A stretch of 64,000 bases of DNA, taken from NCBI GenBank assembly GCA_027484055.1, contig JAIXQH010000044.1, positions 124,001 through 188,000 of the forward strand. The letters are read 5' to 3'. This stretch comes from Verrucomicrobiaceae bacterium. GTDB lineage: Bacteria > Verrucomicrobiota > Verrucomicrobiia > Verrucomicrobiales > Akkermansiaceae. Below, one piece after another: positions 1 through 11,016 of the stretch. Position numbers and translations under genes: made by a program. Numbering within the stretch: position 1 is the first letter of the stretch; the number at the start of each line of letters is the position of its first letter. The notes below the pieces were generated by a model. The model had not been told where the DNA came from, did no database searches, and worked only from the letters and a program-made list of their open reading frames with translations.

Positions 1-2
1 CT

Positions 3-1049
3 CTCGAAGCATTCCTCACCCAGCACCCGAACCATCCACGCGTTGCCGAAGCGCGACTCGCGGCCATCGAGGCCACTCTCATCAGCCCCGAGCCAGATGT
101 GACGTTTGCCACGAGGCAGCTTCAGTTACTGGCCGATAGTGCACCTGCCGCCACCACTCTTGCGCCCGCCAGAATTGCCTTCGCCCGGCTCCAGCTCGCG
201 GATTTCGCCAAAGATTCGGCAAAAACCATCGCCCTCGCCCAGTCGATCATGGCGGACTACCCAGCCGATCCCGTAGCGAGCGACGCCGCACTGATCCTCG
301 GCCGCACACTGTTCCAATCTCAGAGCTACAACGACGCCAGACTTATTCTGGAAAAACTCGCCGCCACTGACACGGACCCGGTCCGCGCGCAAGCCGCTTG
401 GCTGCTCGCTGCCAACTCAGCCGCCCTCGGCGGCACTCAGCAATCCAAGGACGCCGCCCTCATTCTTTTCGACAAGGCCATCCTGCTGAAAGGCAACCTG
501 AGTACCATCGCCACCCTCCAGAAAGCCGAGCAACTCATCGATATGAAACGCTTCGCAGAAGCCTCCACTTTTCTAGAAAAATACACCAAGTCCCTTCCTG
601 CCAAGGACCCCACGTTTCTCCCCGCTGGCATGCTGCTCGGAAAAGCGCTCTATGCCCAAGGTGCCAGCAACCCCGCATCACTCGTTCAGGCCCTAGCCAT
701 CTACGACCAACTCGTCACCCAAATCACCGATCAACCCATTTGGCTCAATCGCCTGCAATACCTCAGAGGCCTCACCTTAGAACAGCTCCCCGACGAGAAA
801 GACCCGACTCAAAAACAACAGGGCAAAGCCTTACAAGCCTACCTCTCCGTCATGGAAATCACCGGCCAACCCCTCGAATGGGAATACTTCGAGCAGTGTG
901 GATTCCGCGCACTCGCCATCCTTGTGGAATCGGAACGCTGGCAAGCTGCCATCTCCGTTGCGAAAAAAATCGCCTCTTTCAAAGGGCCACATGCCGAAGA
1001 TGCTGCGCTACGTGCCAGTGATCTAGAACTCAAACATCCGAACTGGTAA
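3..1049 (+). CDS. TPR-type repeat protein, C-terminal part (5' end outside window)
   Basis: Frame is open from base 3 through the listed ORF; helical A/L-rich repeats resembling TPR. Confidence 0.6.
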   Translation, partial: LEAFLTQHPNHPRVAEARLAAIEATLISPEPDVTFATRQLQLLADSAPAATTLAPARIAFARLQLADFAKDSAKTIALAQSIMADYPADPVASDAALILGRTLFQSQSYNDARLILEKLAATDTDPVRAQAAWLLAANSAALGGTQQSKDAALILFDKAILLKGNLSTIATLQKAEQLIDMKRFAEASTFLEKYTKSLPAKDPTFLPAGMLLGKALYAQGASNPASLVQALAIYDQLVTQITDQPIWLNRLQYLRGLTLEQLPDEKDPTQKQQGKALQAYLSVMEITGQPLEWEYFEQCGFRALAILVESERWQAAISVAKKIASFKGPHAEDAALRASDLELKHPNW

Positions 1050-1079
1050 ATCCCACTCATTCACCCCCACCCTTCTCAC

Positions 1080-1814
1080 ATGCTATCACTACTCGTTACC
1101 GGAGTCTCCGGCCGTATGGGCCAAGCCGTGGTTCAAGCCGCAGGCGAAGCCGATGTCCAGATCGCCGCGACTCATGACGCAGGTCAAGACCTCGCTGCCG
1201 CCATGGCACAAGCCACCTGCGCCATCGACTTCACCGTCCATTCCTTCACCTCTACCGTCATCGAGACCGCTTTAAAATACGGCACCCACCTCGTCATCGG
1301 CACCACCGGCCACACTGACGCCGAGCGCGCCCTGATCCACGAGGCGGCGAAATCCCTCCGCATCGTCTATTCCGCAAATTATTCCGTCGGGGTGAACACC
1401 CTGTTCTGGCTCACTCGCCAAGCTGCACGCGTTTTGTCTCAGGATCGCTTCGATATCGAGGTCACCGAAATGCACCACAAGCACAAGATCGACGCCCCGT
1501 CCGGCACCGCGCGCCGCTTGCTGGAAATCCTTAACGAAGAAACCGGCACCTCCTACCAGGACGACGTCGCCCATGGCCGCTTCGGCAACATCGGCCCGCG
1601 CAAGCTACGTGAAATCGGCATGCATACCCTCCGTGGTGGCGATGTCGTGGGTGACCACACCGTGCTTTTCGCCGCAGATGGCGAACGCATCGAGCTCACG
1701 CACAAGGCTTCCTCGCGTCTGACCTTCGCCGCAGGAGCCGTCCGCGCTGCAGCTTGGCTAGAAGACAAACCGGTCGGTCTCTACGACATGCAAGACGTTC
1801 TTGGTCTTCGCTAA
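1080..1814 (+). CDS. dapB: 4-hydroxy-tetrahydrodipicolinate reductase
   Basis: N-terminal GVSGRMGQAV, VIGTTGHT, EMHHKHKIDAPSGTA motifs. Confidence 0.95.
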   Translation: MLSLLVTGVSGRMGQAVVQAAGEADVQIAATHDAGQDLAAAMAQATCAIDFTVHSFTSTVIETALKYGTHLVIGTTGHTDAERALIHEAAKSLRIVYSANYSVGVNTLFWLTRQAARVLSQDRFDIEVTEMHHKHKIDAPSGTARRLLEILNEETGTSYQDDVAHGRFGNIGPRKLREIGMHTLRGGDVVGDHTVLFAADGERIELTHKASSRLTFAAGAVRAAAWLEDKPVGLYDMQDVLGLR

Positions 1815-1849
1815 GCCTTGGGTCCACCCCATTTTCACACCTCATCCTC

Positions 1850-3367
1850 ATGCGCCCATTGCTCGCCCTATCTGTGCTGCTCACGCTAAGTGGGTGTGAT
1901 TCTCAAAAACCCGCGCCCACTGCCGCCACTGCGCCGAGCGTCGAAAAGACGGTCCAGCCAGACCTCACCACCTCCGTGCTACGGGTGAACTCGACCCAGC
2001 AATCTTGGAGCCCCGGCCAGCCATGGGAAAAAAAACCTCCTTCCCTCCGACATGCCCTCGCTGCCATCGTAGGGCCGCAGCAAGTTCTCACCACCTCGGA
2101 GCTAGTGGCAGATGCGACGTTTCTTGAGTTTGAAACCCCAGACGGCAATCACCTCGCGCAAGCAAAAGTCATCGCCGTGGACTACGAGGCAAATCTCGCC
2201 CTGCTTGGACCCGTCTCGGAGTCAGAAGGAAAGCTCCTCTTTCAGCACACCACGCCGCTTGCCATCGCCCCACCGTCTAGGATCGGTGATTCGGTCGAAA
2301 TCTTGCAAATCGAGGACAACGGCCACCCACTCATCACGGCGGGGAGTCTCCAATCCATCGACGTCACCTCCAATTTCCTCCCCGGCCACGAGTTCCTCAC
2401 CTATTTCGTGAAGGCTTCCATGCAGAGCGCCGCGAGTAGCTACTCCCTTCCCGTGCTCTCCTCAGACACCCTCGCCGGCATCCTTACCAGTTACGATAGC
2501 GACGACCAACTCTGCCACGTCGTCCCCGTTGAAATCATCCAACATTTCCTCAAAGGAAGCGCCCTCAACCCCTACCCCGGCTTTCCCAGCATCGGCATTT
2601 CCATCACCCGCACCGAAGACCCCTCCTTCCGGGAGTGGCTGAAGCTCAGCCCAGAGCAGGGCGGCCTGTACGTCCGCCAAGTCCGCAAGGATGGCGCCGC
2701 CGCGCGTGCTGGCATTCAAGTTGGAGACGTCATCCTCACCGTGGACGGCTACCCCATCGACCGCCGAGGCTACTATGAGCATCCTCACTACGGTCGGCTT
2801 TTCTGGGGACACCTGGTGCGTGGCTCGAAGTCCACGGGTGAAACCTTGGCTTTGGAGCTCCTGCGAGATGGTAAAGCGCTCCGCGTTTCCGCCACCCTGA
2901 CTCGAGAAGACGTGAATGCCCGGCTCATCCCCGCTTACCAATTCGACCAAGCCCCGAACTACCTCGTCAAGGGCGGCCTGATCTTCCAGGAGCTGTCTCG
3001 CACCCTGCTCGAATCCTTCGGTGAAAGCTGGAGAAGCCGCGCACCGCTCAATTTCTTGGACGCCTTAGAGAATCCGGAAAAATACGAGGGTAAGGTAGAT
3101 CGCATCATTTTCCTCAGCGCTGCCATCCCCACCCCTGCCACCGTGGGTTATGAAAACCTGCGGAACCTCATCGTCCGCAAGGTGAACGGTCAGGACGTCA
3201 AAGACATGCAGAGCCTCAGAAGCGCCTTCAGCAAGAACTCCTCAAAGCTGCACAGCATCGAGTTCGACGAGGAAAACTTCACCGTCTATCTCGACGAGGC
3301 GGTCTCCGCCACGGTGGACGCCCAGCTGCTCAAGCGCGGCATCGCCCCGCTTTCACGAGCGAATTAA
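1850..3367 (+). CDS. PDZ-domain lipoprotein, degenerate HtrA/Deg-like protease
   Basis: Lipobox-like LLTLSGC after internal ATG; PDZ-like AAARAGIQVGDVILTVDG; no GNSGG motif. Confidence 0.7.
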   Translation: MRPLLALSVLLTLSGCDSQKPAPTAATAPSVEKTVQPDLTTSVLRVNSTQQSWSPGQPWEKKPPSLRHALAAIVGPQQVLTTSELVADATFLEFETPDGNHLAQAKVIAVDYEANLALLGPVSESEGKLLFQHTTPLAIAPPSRIGDSVEILQIEDNGHPLITAGSLQSIDVTSNFLPGHEFLTYFVKASMQSAASSYSLPVLSSDTLAGILTSYDSDDQLCHVVPVEIIQHFLKGSALNPYPGFPSIGISITRTEDPSFREWLKLSPEQGGLYVRQVRKDGAAARAGIQVGDVILTVDGYPIDRRGYYEHPHYGRLFWGHLVRGSKSTGETLALELLRDGKALRVSATLTREDVNARLIPAYQFDQAPNYLVKGGLIFQELSRTLLESFGESWRSRAPLNFLDALENPEKYEGKVDRIIFLSAAIPTPATVGYENLRNLIVRKVNGQDVKDMQSLRSAFSKNSSKLHSIEFDEENFTVYLDEAVSATVDAQLLKRGIAPLSRAN

Positions 3368-3458
3368 GCTCAGCCTTCTGGGGCTTTTTTCTTTTTCTAT
3401 GGCACCGAGGAAAGTGGGGCGAGCCATTGCCCGACTATCATTGGGAAGAGCTCAGCAA

Positions 3459-4418
3459 CTAGATATCCTGCACGGGTAAGTGCGACACTTCTTCACGCAC
3501 TTTTTCCGCGAGGGCGGTGGAGAGGTAGCGCTCGGTGGATGAGCAGCCGATGGTGACGATCCGTTTGCCTTTGAACTCGGGGCGCTTCGCGATCTGCATG
3601 GCGCACCAGACATTCGCCCCGGTGGAGATCCCTGCTGGGAGCCCTTCTTGCTGGGCGAGTGCTTGGGCGGTGGCGATAGCGTCCTCGTTGGAGACGAGGA
3701 GAACCTCGTCGATGACGGAGACGTTCAAGTTCTTCGGGATGAATCCAGCGCCAATGCCTTGGATCATGTGGGGACCTGGAGCACCACCGGAGATGACCGG
3801 GCTGGCGGCTGGCTCGACGGCGAAGATTTTGACATCGCGGCGGGATTTCAGGACTTCACCGACGCCGGTCAGGGTGCCGCCGGTGCCGACGCCGGAGACG
3901 AAGGCGTCCACTTGACCGTCGGTATCACGCCAGATTTCTTCGGCGGTGGTCTCGCGGTGGACTTGTGGGTTTGCGGGGTTGTCGAACTGTCCTGGACCGA
4001 AAGAGCCGGGATTCTCGGCGATGAGCTTTTTCGCCATGGCGATGGCTCCGTTCATGCCGCGAGCGCGTGGGGTGAGGACGATTTCTGCACCGAGAAGACG
4101 CAAGAGCACGCGGCGCTCTACGGACATGCTTTCTGGCATGGTGAGGATGCAGCGGTAGCCCTTGGACCGAGCGATGAAGGCGAGGGCGATGCCGGTGTTT
4201 CCAGAAGTCGGCTCAATGATGAGCCCACCAGGCTTGAGCGAGCCGTCCTTTTCTGCCGCCTCGATCATGGCCTTGCCAATACGGTCTTTGACGCTGAAGA
4301 GTGGGTTGAAAAACTCGGCTTTGACGCAGATTTCCGCCTCAAGGCCAGCGGTGATGTGGTTCAAGCGGATGAGCGGGGTATTGCCAACGGTGGCAACCAT
4401 GTTTTCGGCGATGTTCAT
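3459..4418 (-). CDS. cysK: cysteine synthase A
   Basis: VGNTPLIRL, SVKDRIG, EPTSGNTGIALA, GTGGTLTGV motifs. Confidence 0.95.
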   Translation of the reverse strand: MNIAENMVATVGNTPLIRLNHITAGLEAEICVKAEFFNPLFSVKDRIGKAMIEAAEKDGSLKPGGLIIEPTSGNTGIALAFIARSKGYRCILTMPESMSVERRVLLRLLGAEIVLTPRARGMNGAIAMAKKLIAENPGSFGPGQFDNPANPQVHRETTAEEIWRDTDGQVDAFVSGVGTGGTLTGVGEVLKSRRDVKIFAVEPAASPVISGGAPGPHMIQGIGAGFIPKNLNVSVIDEVLLVSNEDAIATAQALAQQEGLPAGISTGANVWCAMQIAKRPEFKGKRIVTIGCSSTERYLSTALAEKVREEVSHLPVQDI

Positions 4419-4451
4419 GATGGTGGGAATGTAGCTGGGGTTGGGTACAAT

Positions 4452-6191
4452 TTAAAGCTTTTTGTCGGTGACGGCACCCTCGCTGGCGGTGGAGACGAGC
4501 TTGGCATACTTCGCAAGAACGCCGCGCGTGTAGCGGGGTTCGGGCTGGGTCCAAGCGGCTTTGCGGGTGGCGATTTCTTCGGCGGAGATGTTGACGTCGA
4601 TGCGGTTGTTCACGGCGTCAATGGTGATTTCATCGCCATCTTTGAGAATACCAATTGTCCCGCCGCAGAACGCTTCTGGGGTGATGTGGCCGACGACGAA
4701 GCCGTGGCTGCCGCCGGAGAAGCGGCCGTCGGTGATGAGAGCCACGTCTTTTCCGAGGCCCATGCCCATGACGGCGCTAGTGGGGCCGAGCATTTCACGC
4801 ATGCCAGGGCCGCCCTTGGGGCCTTCGAGGCGGATGACGATGACGTCGCCCTTGGAGATTTGTTTGGCGAGGATGGCTTTCATGGCGTCGTCCTCGGAGT
4901 TATAAACACGGGCGGTGCCGGTGAAAAGCTCGCCTTCTTTACCCGAGATCTTGGCGACGGAGCCGCCTTCTGCGAGATTCCCATAAAGGATGCGGAGGTG
5001 GCTGTCTTTTTTGATGGGGTTGGAAAGCGGGCGGATGATTTGCTGGCCTTCGGGATAGGGAGTGGTGAATTTCGCGATGTTCTCTGCCATGGTGCGGCCG
5101 GTGACAGTCATGCAGTCACCATGGAGGAGCCCACCGTCGAGCAACATTTTCAGCAGTGGCATGGTGCCGCCGATGGCGACGAGGTCGGACATGGAGTATT
5201 TCCCGGAGGGCTTGAGATCAGCGAGGACGGGGACGTTTTTCCCGATGCGCTCGAAGTCGTCGATGGTGATTTCCACGCCGGCGGAGTGGGCGATGGCGGG
5301 GAGGTGAAGCACGGCATTGGTGGAGCCACCGAGGGCGATGAGGACGGTGATGGCGTTCTCGAAGGCTTGCTTGGTGAGGATGTCGCGTGGCTTGATGCCG
5401 AGCTTGATGAGATTGAGGACGGCGGCTCCGGAGTCGAAGCAATCGCGCATTTTATCATCGGAAATGGCGTTTTGGGCAGAGCCATTCGGCAGGGACATGC
5501 CGAGGGCTTCGATGGCGGAGGCCATGGTGTTGGCGGTATACATGCCGCCGCAGGAGCCTGCGCCGGGGATGGCGTTGGACTCGACGAGTTCGAGTTCTTC
5601 GTCGGTGAACTCACCATTGGCGTGTTTGCCGACGGCTTCGAAAACGGAGACCACATCGAGGTCCTTTTTCTCGCCCTTGATGGTGGCGCACCCGGGGAGG
5701 ATGGTGCCGCCGTAAACAAAGACGGAGGGGCGATTCATACGGGCCATGGCCATGAGGCAGCCGGGCATATTTTTATCACAGCCGCCGATGGCGACGAAGC
5801 CGTCCATGCCTTCGCAACCGACGACGGTCTCAATGGAGTCGGCGATGACTTCGCGGGAGACGAGGGAGTATTTCATGCCCTCGGTGCCCATGGAGATGCC
5901 GTCAGAGATGGTGATGGTATTGAAGATGATGCCTTTTCCGCCGGCGGCGTTGACTCCCTTGGAGGTCTCGATGGCGAGCTTGTCGATGTGGATGTTACAG
6001 GGGGTGACTTGGCTCCAGGTGGAGGCGACGCCGATCTGGGGCTTTGCGAAGTCGTCCTTCTTGAATCCGACGGCATAGAGCATGGCACGGCTGGGAGCGC
6101 GGTCTGGGCCGTCAACAATTTGGCTAGAAAATGGGCGTGTGGTATCATTCATCGCGGCGGAAGCATCTTGCGGATGCGGGGGCGTCGTCAA
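4452..6191 (-). CDS. ilvD: dihydroxy-acid dehydratase
   Basis: [39 protein letters not shown] motifs. Confidence 0.96.
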   Translation of the reverse strand: MTTPPHPQDASAAMNDTTRPFSSQIVDGPDRAPSRAMLYAVGFKKDDFAKPQIGVASTWSQVTPCNIHIDKLAIETSKGVNAAGGKGIIFNTITISDGISMGTEGMKYSLVSREVIADSIETVVGCEGMDGFVAIGGCDKNMPGCLMAMARMNRPSVFVYGGTILPGCATIKGEKKDLDVVSVFEAVGKHANGEFTDEELELVESNAIPGAGSCGGMYTANTMASAIEALGMSLPNGSAQNAISDDKMRDCFDSGAAVLNLIKLGIKPRDILTKQAFENAITVLIALGGSTNAVLHLPAIAHSAGVEITIDDFERIGKNVPVLADLKPSGKYSMSDLVAIGGTMPLLKMLLDGGLLHGDCMTVTGRTMAENIAKFTTPYPEGQQIIRPLSNPIKKDSHLRILYGNLAEGGSVAKISGKEGELFTGTARVYNSEDDAMKAILAKQISKGDVIVIRLEGPKGGPGMREMLGPTSAVMGMGLGKDVALITDGRFSGGSHGFVVGHITPEAFCGGTIGILKDGDEITIDAVNNRIDVNISAEEIATRKAAWTQPEPRYTRGVLAKYAKLVSTASEGAVTDKKL

Positions 6192-6254
6192 GGAGGGCGG
6201 AAGAATTTTTGATTTAGGATATCCTAGGAGCCGATTTTCCCGCAGCCTGGCGCG

Positions 6255-7397
6255 GTGGATTGGATGATTCAGGCGGCATTGGGTGCGTTGATCGGTGAAC
6301 TCATGATGGGGCGGCGGCTGGGAAACTGGGCGCTGGCATGGGGGGCGTTTTTCGGGATTTTACCGAATGCGGAGCGGTTGGTTTCACCTTTTTTGAGCCC
6401 GAGGGCGGATCTGGCATGGCTGGGTGGGATCAGTCACTCGCTCGGCCTGATGGCGTTAGTGAGCTACGGAATGAGCCACGTATTGGCCTGGTTGTGGCGA
6501 CGGGATCAAATCAATCGGAGGAGCGCGGGTGCCTTCGTCGCAGCCGCATGGACGGGACACTTACTCTTTGACTGCCTCACGGTGAAAGGAGCAGGGATTT
6601 TATGGCCCATCTTGACCAAACCCTTAGCGCTGGGGGTCTTGGATCCGAATGATGTCATCATCGCCTTGCCGTGGTTCGTCACGGTTGTCTGGATTCTCTG
6701 GGTGCGACCGGTGATTCCCAAAAAATCACGCTCTAAGAAGCCGAAACGTCAACCCAACCCGTTGCGGAAAAAACTCTGTCTGTGGGGTTTCGGCTTGAGC
6801 GCCTCTTACCTTCTATTGGGTGTGGGCATGAAGATGCTGGCGGCATCAGGATTTGAAGCTGACTTACTAAGACGTGGAGTGAAATTTAGTCGCAAACTGG
6901 AGGGGCCGATGCCTTACAATTGCCTGCTATGGCGCTCAGTCATTGATCGCGGAAACGAGCTGTGGGTAGGATACCGCTCAGCGTTTGATGGAGCGATCAC
7001 TCCAGTGCGATGGACCATCTATCCGAAAGGCGCAGATGCTCTAGCGCAGATACTCCATACCAAGGAGGCAGTCGCACTTGAACGTTTTACGGACTCTTGG
7101 TGGATCGCCCGGCCTAATGCGAAAGGCGCTTGGTTGGGCGATTTGCGATTTCCTGAATCAAGAACTTGGGGGGAACGAAAAACGATGGTCGATAGTCGCT
7201 TGACCCCAGCATGGGTGATTTACGCGAAAACCGCGACAGAGCCAATGAGGCAGATTCGAACCGATCAGCCAAGGGACAGCGATTTTTTGAAACGGATGGC
7301 AGCAAGGATTTTTGGATATCGAGAAAGTTGGGAGGCCAACCCTCGTTTGGCGGGCGTAGAAGGTCGATTACCAGAATTGCTAGGTGTCATTGACTAG
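6255..7397 (+). CDS. membrane-bound metal-dependent hydrolase (YdjM/DUF457-like)
   Basis: Multi-TM N-terminus with GGISHSLG and [12 protein letters not shown]. Confidence 0.65.
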   Translation: MDWMIQAALGALIGELMMGRRLGNWALAWGAFFGILPNAERLVSPFLSPRADLAWLGGISHSLGLMALVSYGMSHVLAWLWRRDQINRRSAGAFVAAAWTGHLLFDCLTVKGAGILWPILTKPLALGVLDPNDVIIALPWFVTVVWILWVRPVIPKKSRSKKPKRQPNPLRKKLCLWGFGLSASYLLLGVGMKMLAASGFEADLLRRGVKFSRKLEGPMPYNCLLWRSVIDRGNELWVGYRSAFDGAITPVRWTIYPKGADALAQILHTKEAVALERFTDSWWIARPNAKGAWLGDLRFPESRTWGERKTMVDSRLTPAWVIYAKTATEPMRQIRTDQPRDSDFLKRMAARIFGYRESWEANPRLAGVEGRLPELLGVID

Positions 7398-7448
7398 ATT
7401 TACGAGATTCTCAGAAATTCTTCGCTTTCGTCGAGCTGTGAATCCGCT

Positions 7449-9341
7449 ATGAATCTCACAGTGAAATTCATTTTGATCTTTTGGGCAGGGGCGGTGATTG
7501 CCTCTGCTGCTGCGAGTGAACCGGGTGAAGCCGCAATCCACTTTCTTGAAAAAGTCCGCGCTGGAAGGATCGATCTCGAGCCTGGCGGGGATACCGCGAT
7601 TTCTGCAGAAGTAATCGGGCCGAAAAAACTGCAAATCGCCAATCGCTACGAGCGCCTGGCAGAAGAAATTGGAAACTCTGTCTTGGAAATCGCAGAGGTG
7701 AAACAAGACCTAGATTTCGCCGCAGTGCTAGTTAAGCAAATCAGTATTGCCGATCCGAGTCGCCTACAAATCATCCCTATGGCACTCGTGAAGCAAAACT
7801 CAGCGTGGCGAGTCGCGCCGGTGCCCGCATCGTTTGAAAATACGGAGGCTAGATTTCAGTCGTCATATAAACAACGGCTACTGGATTTGGAAAATTGGAT
7901 GCTCCGAGGACAAGTCACACAACTTGAAACCTTAAAACAGGAATCCGCAGCGCAGCTTCGACAAAAGATTCGCGAGTCAGTCAACGAGTCAGATTTACGC
8001 ACTAACACCCCAGAGGCTATTCTTCATCAATTTATCAAAGCCTGTGAAAACAAGCAAATCACAAGCATTCTTGCCTTACTCGGCGGCATTTCAAAAGAGC
8101 TGCCAGATGATTGGCAGCTTCGCCTAAACGCAGCCAATCAGGCGATATCGATTGTGCCTCCTACACTTAAATTTTGGGAACTATGGGTTTCAAAGAACAC
8201 TTTGAAAGTCGTCACTCCGCATAAAGATGAAGGACAATTCTCGATTGAGCTATTCAATCCAGTGGATTCCCGAGTCCGACTCCTGAAAATGGTCATCTCG
8301 AAAACGACCGATCATTATTGGCGAGTGGATCTACCCAATGAATTTTTTGAGAATTCACCCAGCCCATTAGAAACACAAACTAAAGATTTAGCCCTCAGTG
8401 AAAACTTTGGTAGTGAATTCGTTAAAAACTATCAAACCACACCCGAGCCGACTGCTGAACTAGCTTTTGATCGGTTTAACCAAACACTCAACAGCCGAAA
8501 CTTCCCCAGCCTTCTTCGACTTACTGATATAGTGAGTCATCCGGAAACATGTGTCGAGGCTGCTCAAGTCTGGAGATCATTCACGAAGCCCGATTCCATC
8601 GCTCGCTTTTCTTCGCAACTTTCACTAAAAAAAGGGGAGAAATCAGCCGTAGGAATCATCCAGATTTTTTCGACCCGCACCCCAGAAAAGCCAGACACTC
8701 AAGCGATTTTCCTTGAAGAAACTCCCACCGGGTGGCTCTGGCTAGCGAAGCCTAGCACTGCGGCACTGATTCCTTACCGCGAGTGGATCACTGCTGAAAC
8801 CAAGCTGAAAAGCCAGCAGTGGCAGGCAGATCTTCTTAAACTCATCCCTCAAATAACCGCAACAAATTCTGACCGCGTGCCCTCGCAAAATGAATGTGAA
8901 ACACTTGTCAAAAATTGGTTATCTGCCAAAGCGGAAAGCAATGTCGAAAAAATGATATTACAATCCGCACGGATCGATGACTCGAAAAGCATCTCGACTC
9001 TTTTACAAAACATCGGCTACGAAATCACAAATTCTAAGATTCATACCAACATCGCACCAAAAATAAAAATTTACCAAGGTGTTTACGGGGCCGCAGCAGG
9101 AATCCAAATCCAACAGGAAGTTAGTAAATCCAGTCATCCCTTTTACCCAATCGTCAACACCTCAAAAGGTCCAAAAATCCTTGCTGAAATTGATCTTTTT
9201 GTCTCAGAAAAAAATAGCCGGGAATTCCTAAATAGCGCCGCATTTGATCGACTCCAGAAGTCAACCTCACCCGAGGTGGTAGCAGAGCTCAAGAAGCTTT
9301 TTTTGGAGTTTAAAAACCACCTAACGAACCAACTGGAATGA
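7449..9341 (+). CDS. secreted hypothetical protein (630 aa)
   Basis: Long ORF with N-terminal signal peptide; no family recognised. Confidence 0.75.
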   Translation: MNLTVKFILIFWAGAVIASAAASEPGEAAIHFLEKVRAGRIDLEPGGDTAISAEVIGPKKLQIANRYERLAEEIGNSVLEIAEVKQDLDFAAVLVKQISIADPSRLQIIPMALVKQNSAWRVAPVPASFENTEARFQSSYKQRLLDLENWMLRGQVTQLETLKQESAAQLRQKIRESVNESDLRTNTPEAILHQFIKACENKQITSILALLGGISKELPDDWQLRLNAANQAISIVPPTLKFWELWVSKNTLKVVTPHKDEGQFSIELFNPVDSRVRLLKMVISKTTDHYWRVDLPNEFFENSPSPLETQTKDLALSENFGSEFVKNYQTTPEPTAELAFDRFNQTLNSRNFPSLLRLTDIVSHPETCVEAAQVWRSFTKPDSIARFSSQLSLKKGEKSAVGIIQIFSTRTPEKPDTQAIFLEETPTGWLWLAKPSTAALIPYREWITAETKLKSQQWQADLLKLIPQITATNSDRVPSQNECETLVKNWLSAKAESNVEKMILQSARIDDSKSISTLLQNIGYEITNSKIHTNIAPKIKIYQGVYGAAAGIQIQQEVSKSSHPFYPIVNTSKGPKILAEIDLFVSEKNSREFLNSAAFDRLQKSTSPEVVAELKKLFLEFKNHLTNQLE

Positions 9342-9377
9342 GCATTCACTCCCTCATCCAGATGATTTGAAAAATCT

Positions 9378-9947
9378 CTATTTCTGCCAGATTTGGCGGA
9401 TTTCATCTGGCCCTAATTTCTGCCAAGTCCCCGAAACAAGTCCCGCTCCCTGATACCGACCCATCGCCACGCGAATCAGTCTGAGCGTTGGGAAACCAAT
9501 CGCCGCTGTCATCCGTCGCACTTGTCGATTTTTGCCCTCGGTCAATTGAAGCTCGAGCCAGCTCGTCGGAATCGAAAGTCTCACCCGCACCGGAGGATCA
9601 CGAGGCTCCACCACCGGCTGGATCTCTAAAAGCCTCGCCGCACAAGGCAAGGTCCGGTGGCCTTGAATGACGATTCCTCCTCGCTTCAAACATTCTAGGG
9701 CCTCCACCGTAGGAACACCCTCGACTTGTGCATGGTAAGTCCTAGGATGCGCTGTTTTTGGATCTAAAAGGCGATGATTGAATCCGGGCTCGTCACTGAG
9801 TAACAGTAAACCTTCCGAATCCATATCAAGTCGCCCAACGGGATAGACACCTTTAGGAAAATCAAAATCAGCAAGTGTCCGCTGCCCTGGTTGATCAGGG
9901 GTAAACTGACATAAAACGCCGTATGGTTTGTGAAAGGCTAATACCAT
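9378..9947 (-). CDS. rluE: 23S rRNA pseudouridine synthase, RluE/RsuA family
   Basis: FHKPYGVL, PVGRLDMDSEGLLLLSD, EGKNRQVRRM. Confidence 0.85.
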   Translation of the reverse strand: MVLAFHKPYGVLCQFTPDQPGQRTLADFDFPKGVYPVGRLDMDSEGLLLLSDEPGFNHRLLDPKTAHPRTYHAQVEGVPTVEALECLKRGGIVIQGHRTLPCAARLLEIQPVVEPRDPPVRVRLSIPTSWLELQLTEGKNRQVRRMTAAIGFPTLRLIRVAMGRYQGAGLVSGTWQKLGPDEIRQIWQK

Positions 9948-10261
9948 TTATTTCGGGTCGCATAAGTCACGGACTCTGCATAGTTCGATGTAGTTTTCTC
10001 TCTGATGAATACCTCCGCATGAGGGATCTGTATCTGGGAAATAGGTCTATCGACCTCAAAGGCGGCTTGTATCGCCTTCACAATAGACACCCGCATTCCA
10101 AGGATCACCAATAGCGGCGTGCCAAATGGCTTCTCGAGTTGGACATAACCATCTCCAAAATCACTGACCGTGGATAGCCCGGCAGCCAACCCAAAAAGCG
10201 CCCCTGCGAGTGGCCAGCGCCACTTGCCGCTATGTTTTGTAGAATCCAAAAGAAATGTCAT
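9938..10261 (-). CDS. small hypothetical protein
   Basis: Short ORF starting MTFLLDSTKH; overlaps the rluE start by about 10 bp. Confidence 0.45.
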   Translation of the reverse strand: MTFLLDSTKHSGKWRWPLAGALFGLAAGLSTVSDFGDGYVQLEKPFGTPLLVILGMRVSIVKAIQAAFEVDRPISQIQIPHAEVFIREKTTSNYAESVTYATRNKWY

Positions 10262-10278
10262 GGATACGGTCCGCCGAA

Positions 10279-10557
10279 TCAAATGACCGCCACTTGAAAT
10301 CCTTTTCGGTGATAGATGCACTTGAACACCGGACCGGCATCATTCGGCTTCCAGCCATTCGCATTTCCAAAATCAATCGCCGCCGTCACCATGTCATAGC
10401 TCACAATCCGCGGCAGCTCCGCCGTCAAGACCTGTCCATTCACCGGCGCACTCGCCTCGATCACCAATTCATTCACTCCCCGCCGATTCTGCATGATCCA
10501 ACGATATTGGACATCTCGATGATTGATAACTTTGTAACCTTTTTGTGGAGGAGGCAT
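10279..10557 (-). CDS. small hypothetical protein
   Basis: ORF from MPPPQKGYKV; same strand as and just upstream of the previous ORF. Confidence 0.45.
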   Translation of the reverse strand: MPPPQKGYKVINHRDVQYRWIMQNRRGVNELVIEASAPVNGQVLTAELPRIVSYDMVTAAIDFGNANGWKPNDAGPVFKCIYHRKGFQVAVI

Positions 10558-10679
10558 GAGCGTTGAGGAAAAGTGACGGCGACGACGCATCTTTGTCGAG
10601 TCCCCAACCAATGAGAACGCTTAACTTGGAAATTTCACTTCCTTGCATCCCGGCCCGCCATCTGCTCACCTTAAATCCA

Positions 10680-11003
10680 ATGGGAAAAATCACCACACAC
10701 GTCCTCGACACCGCTTCAGGCAACCCCGCCGCCGGAGTCCGCATCCGCCTTACTCAATGCGGCCAAATCCTCGCAGATACCCTCACCAACAGCGATGGCC
10801 GCTGCGATTCCCCCCTCCTCGCCGATGCCACGCCCGGCCCCTACCAACTCATTTTCTCCATCGGCGATTACTTCCGAGCTCAAGGCACCCCCTCCCCCTT
10901 CCTCGAAGAAATCCCCATCCACTTCCTCGTCGAGCCTGGCCGGGACTACCACGTCCCCCTTGCCTGTTCGCCCTATGCCTACTCCACCTATCGCGGCAGC
11001 TAA
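10680..11003 (+). CDS. uraH: 5-hydroxyisourate hydrolase (transthyretin-related)
   Basis: N-terminal ITTHVLDTASGNPAAGV and C-terminal YSTYRGS signature. Confidence 0.95.
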   Translation: MGKITTHVLDTASGNPAAGVRIRLTQCGQILADTLTNSDGRCDSPLLADATPGPYQLIFSIGDYFRAQGTPSPFLEEIPIHFLVEPGRDYHVPLACSPYAYSTYRGS

Positions 11004-11016
11004 GCACTCCACACCC

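Noticed and set aside
3368-3400. Possible terminator after the PDZ lipoprotein (agccttctggggctttttt)
   Set aside because: Stem of only about 4-5 bp; too weak to call with confidence
3648-6212. 854-aa + strand ORF antisense to cysK and ilvD
   Set aside because: Low-complexity Gly/Asp/Ala-rich translation, product of codon bias in two well-supported genes on the opposite strand
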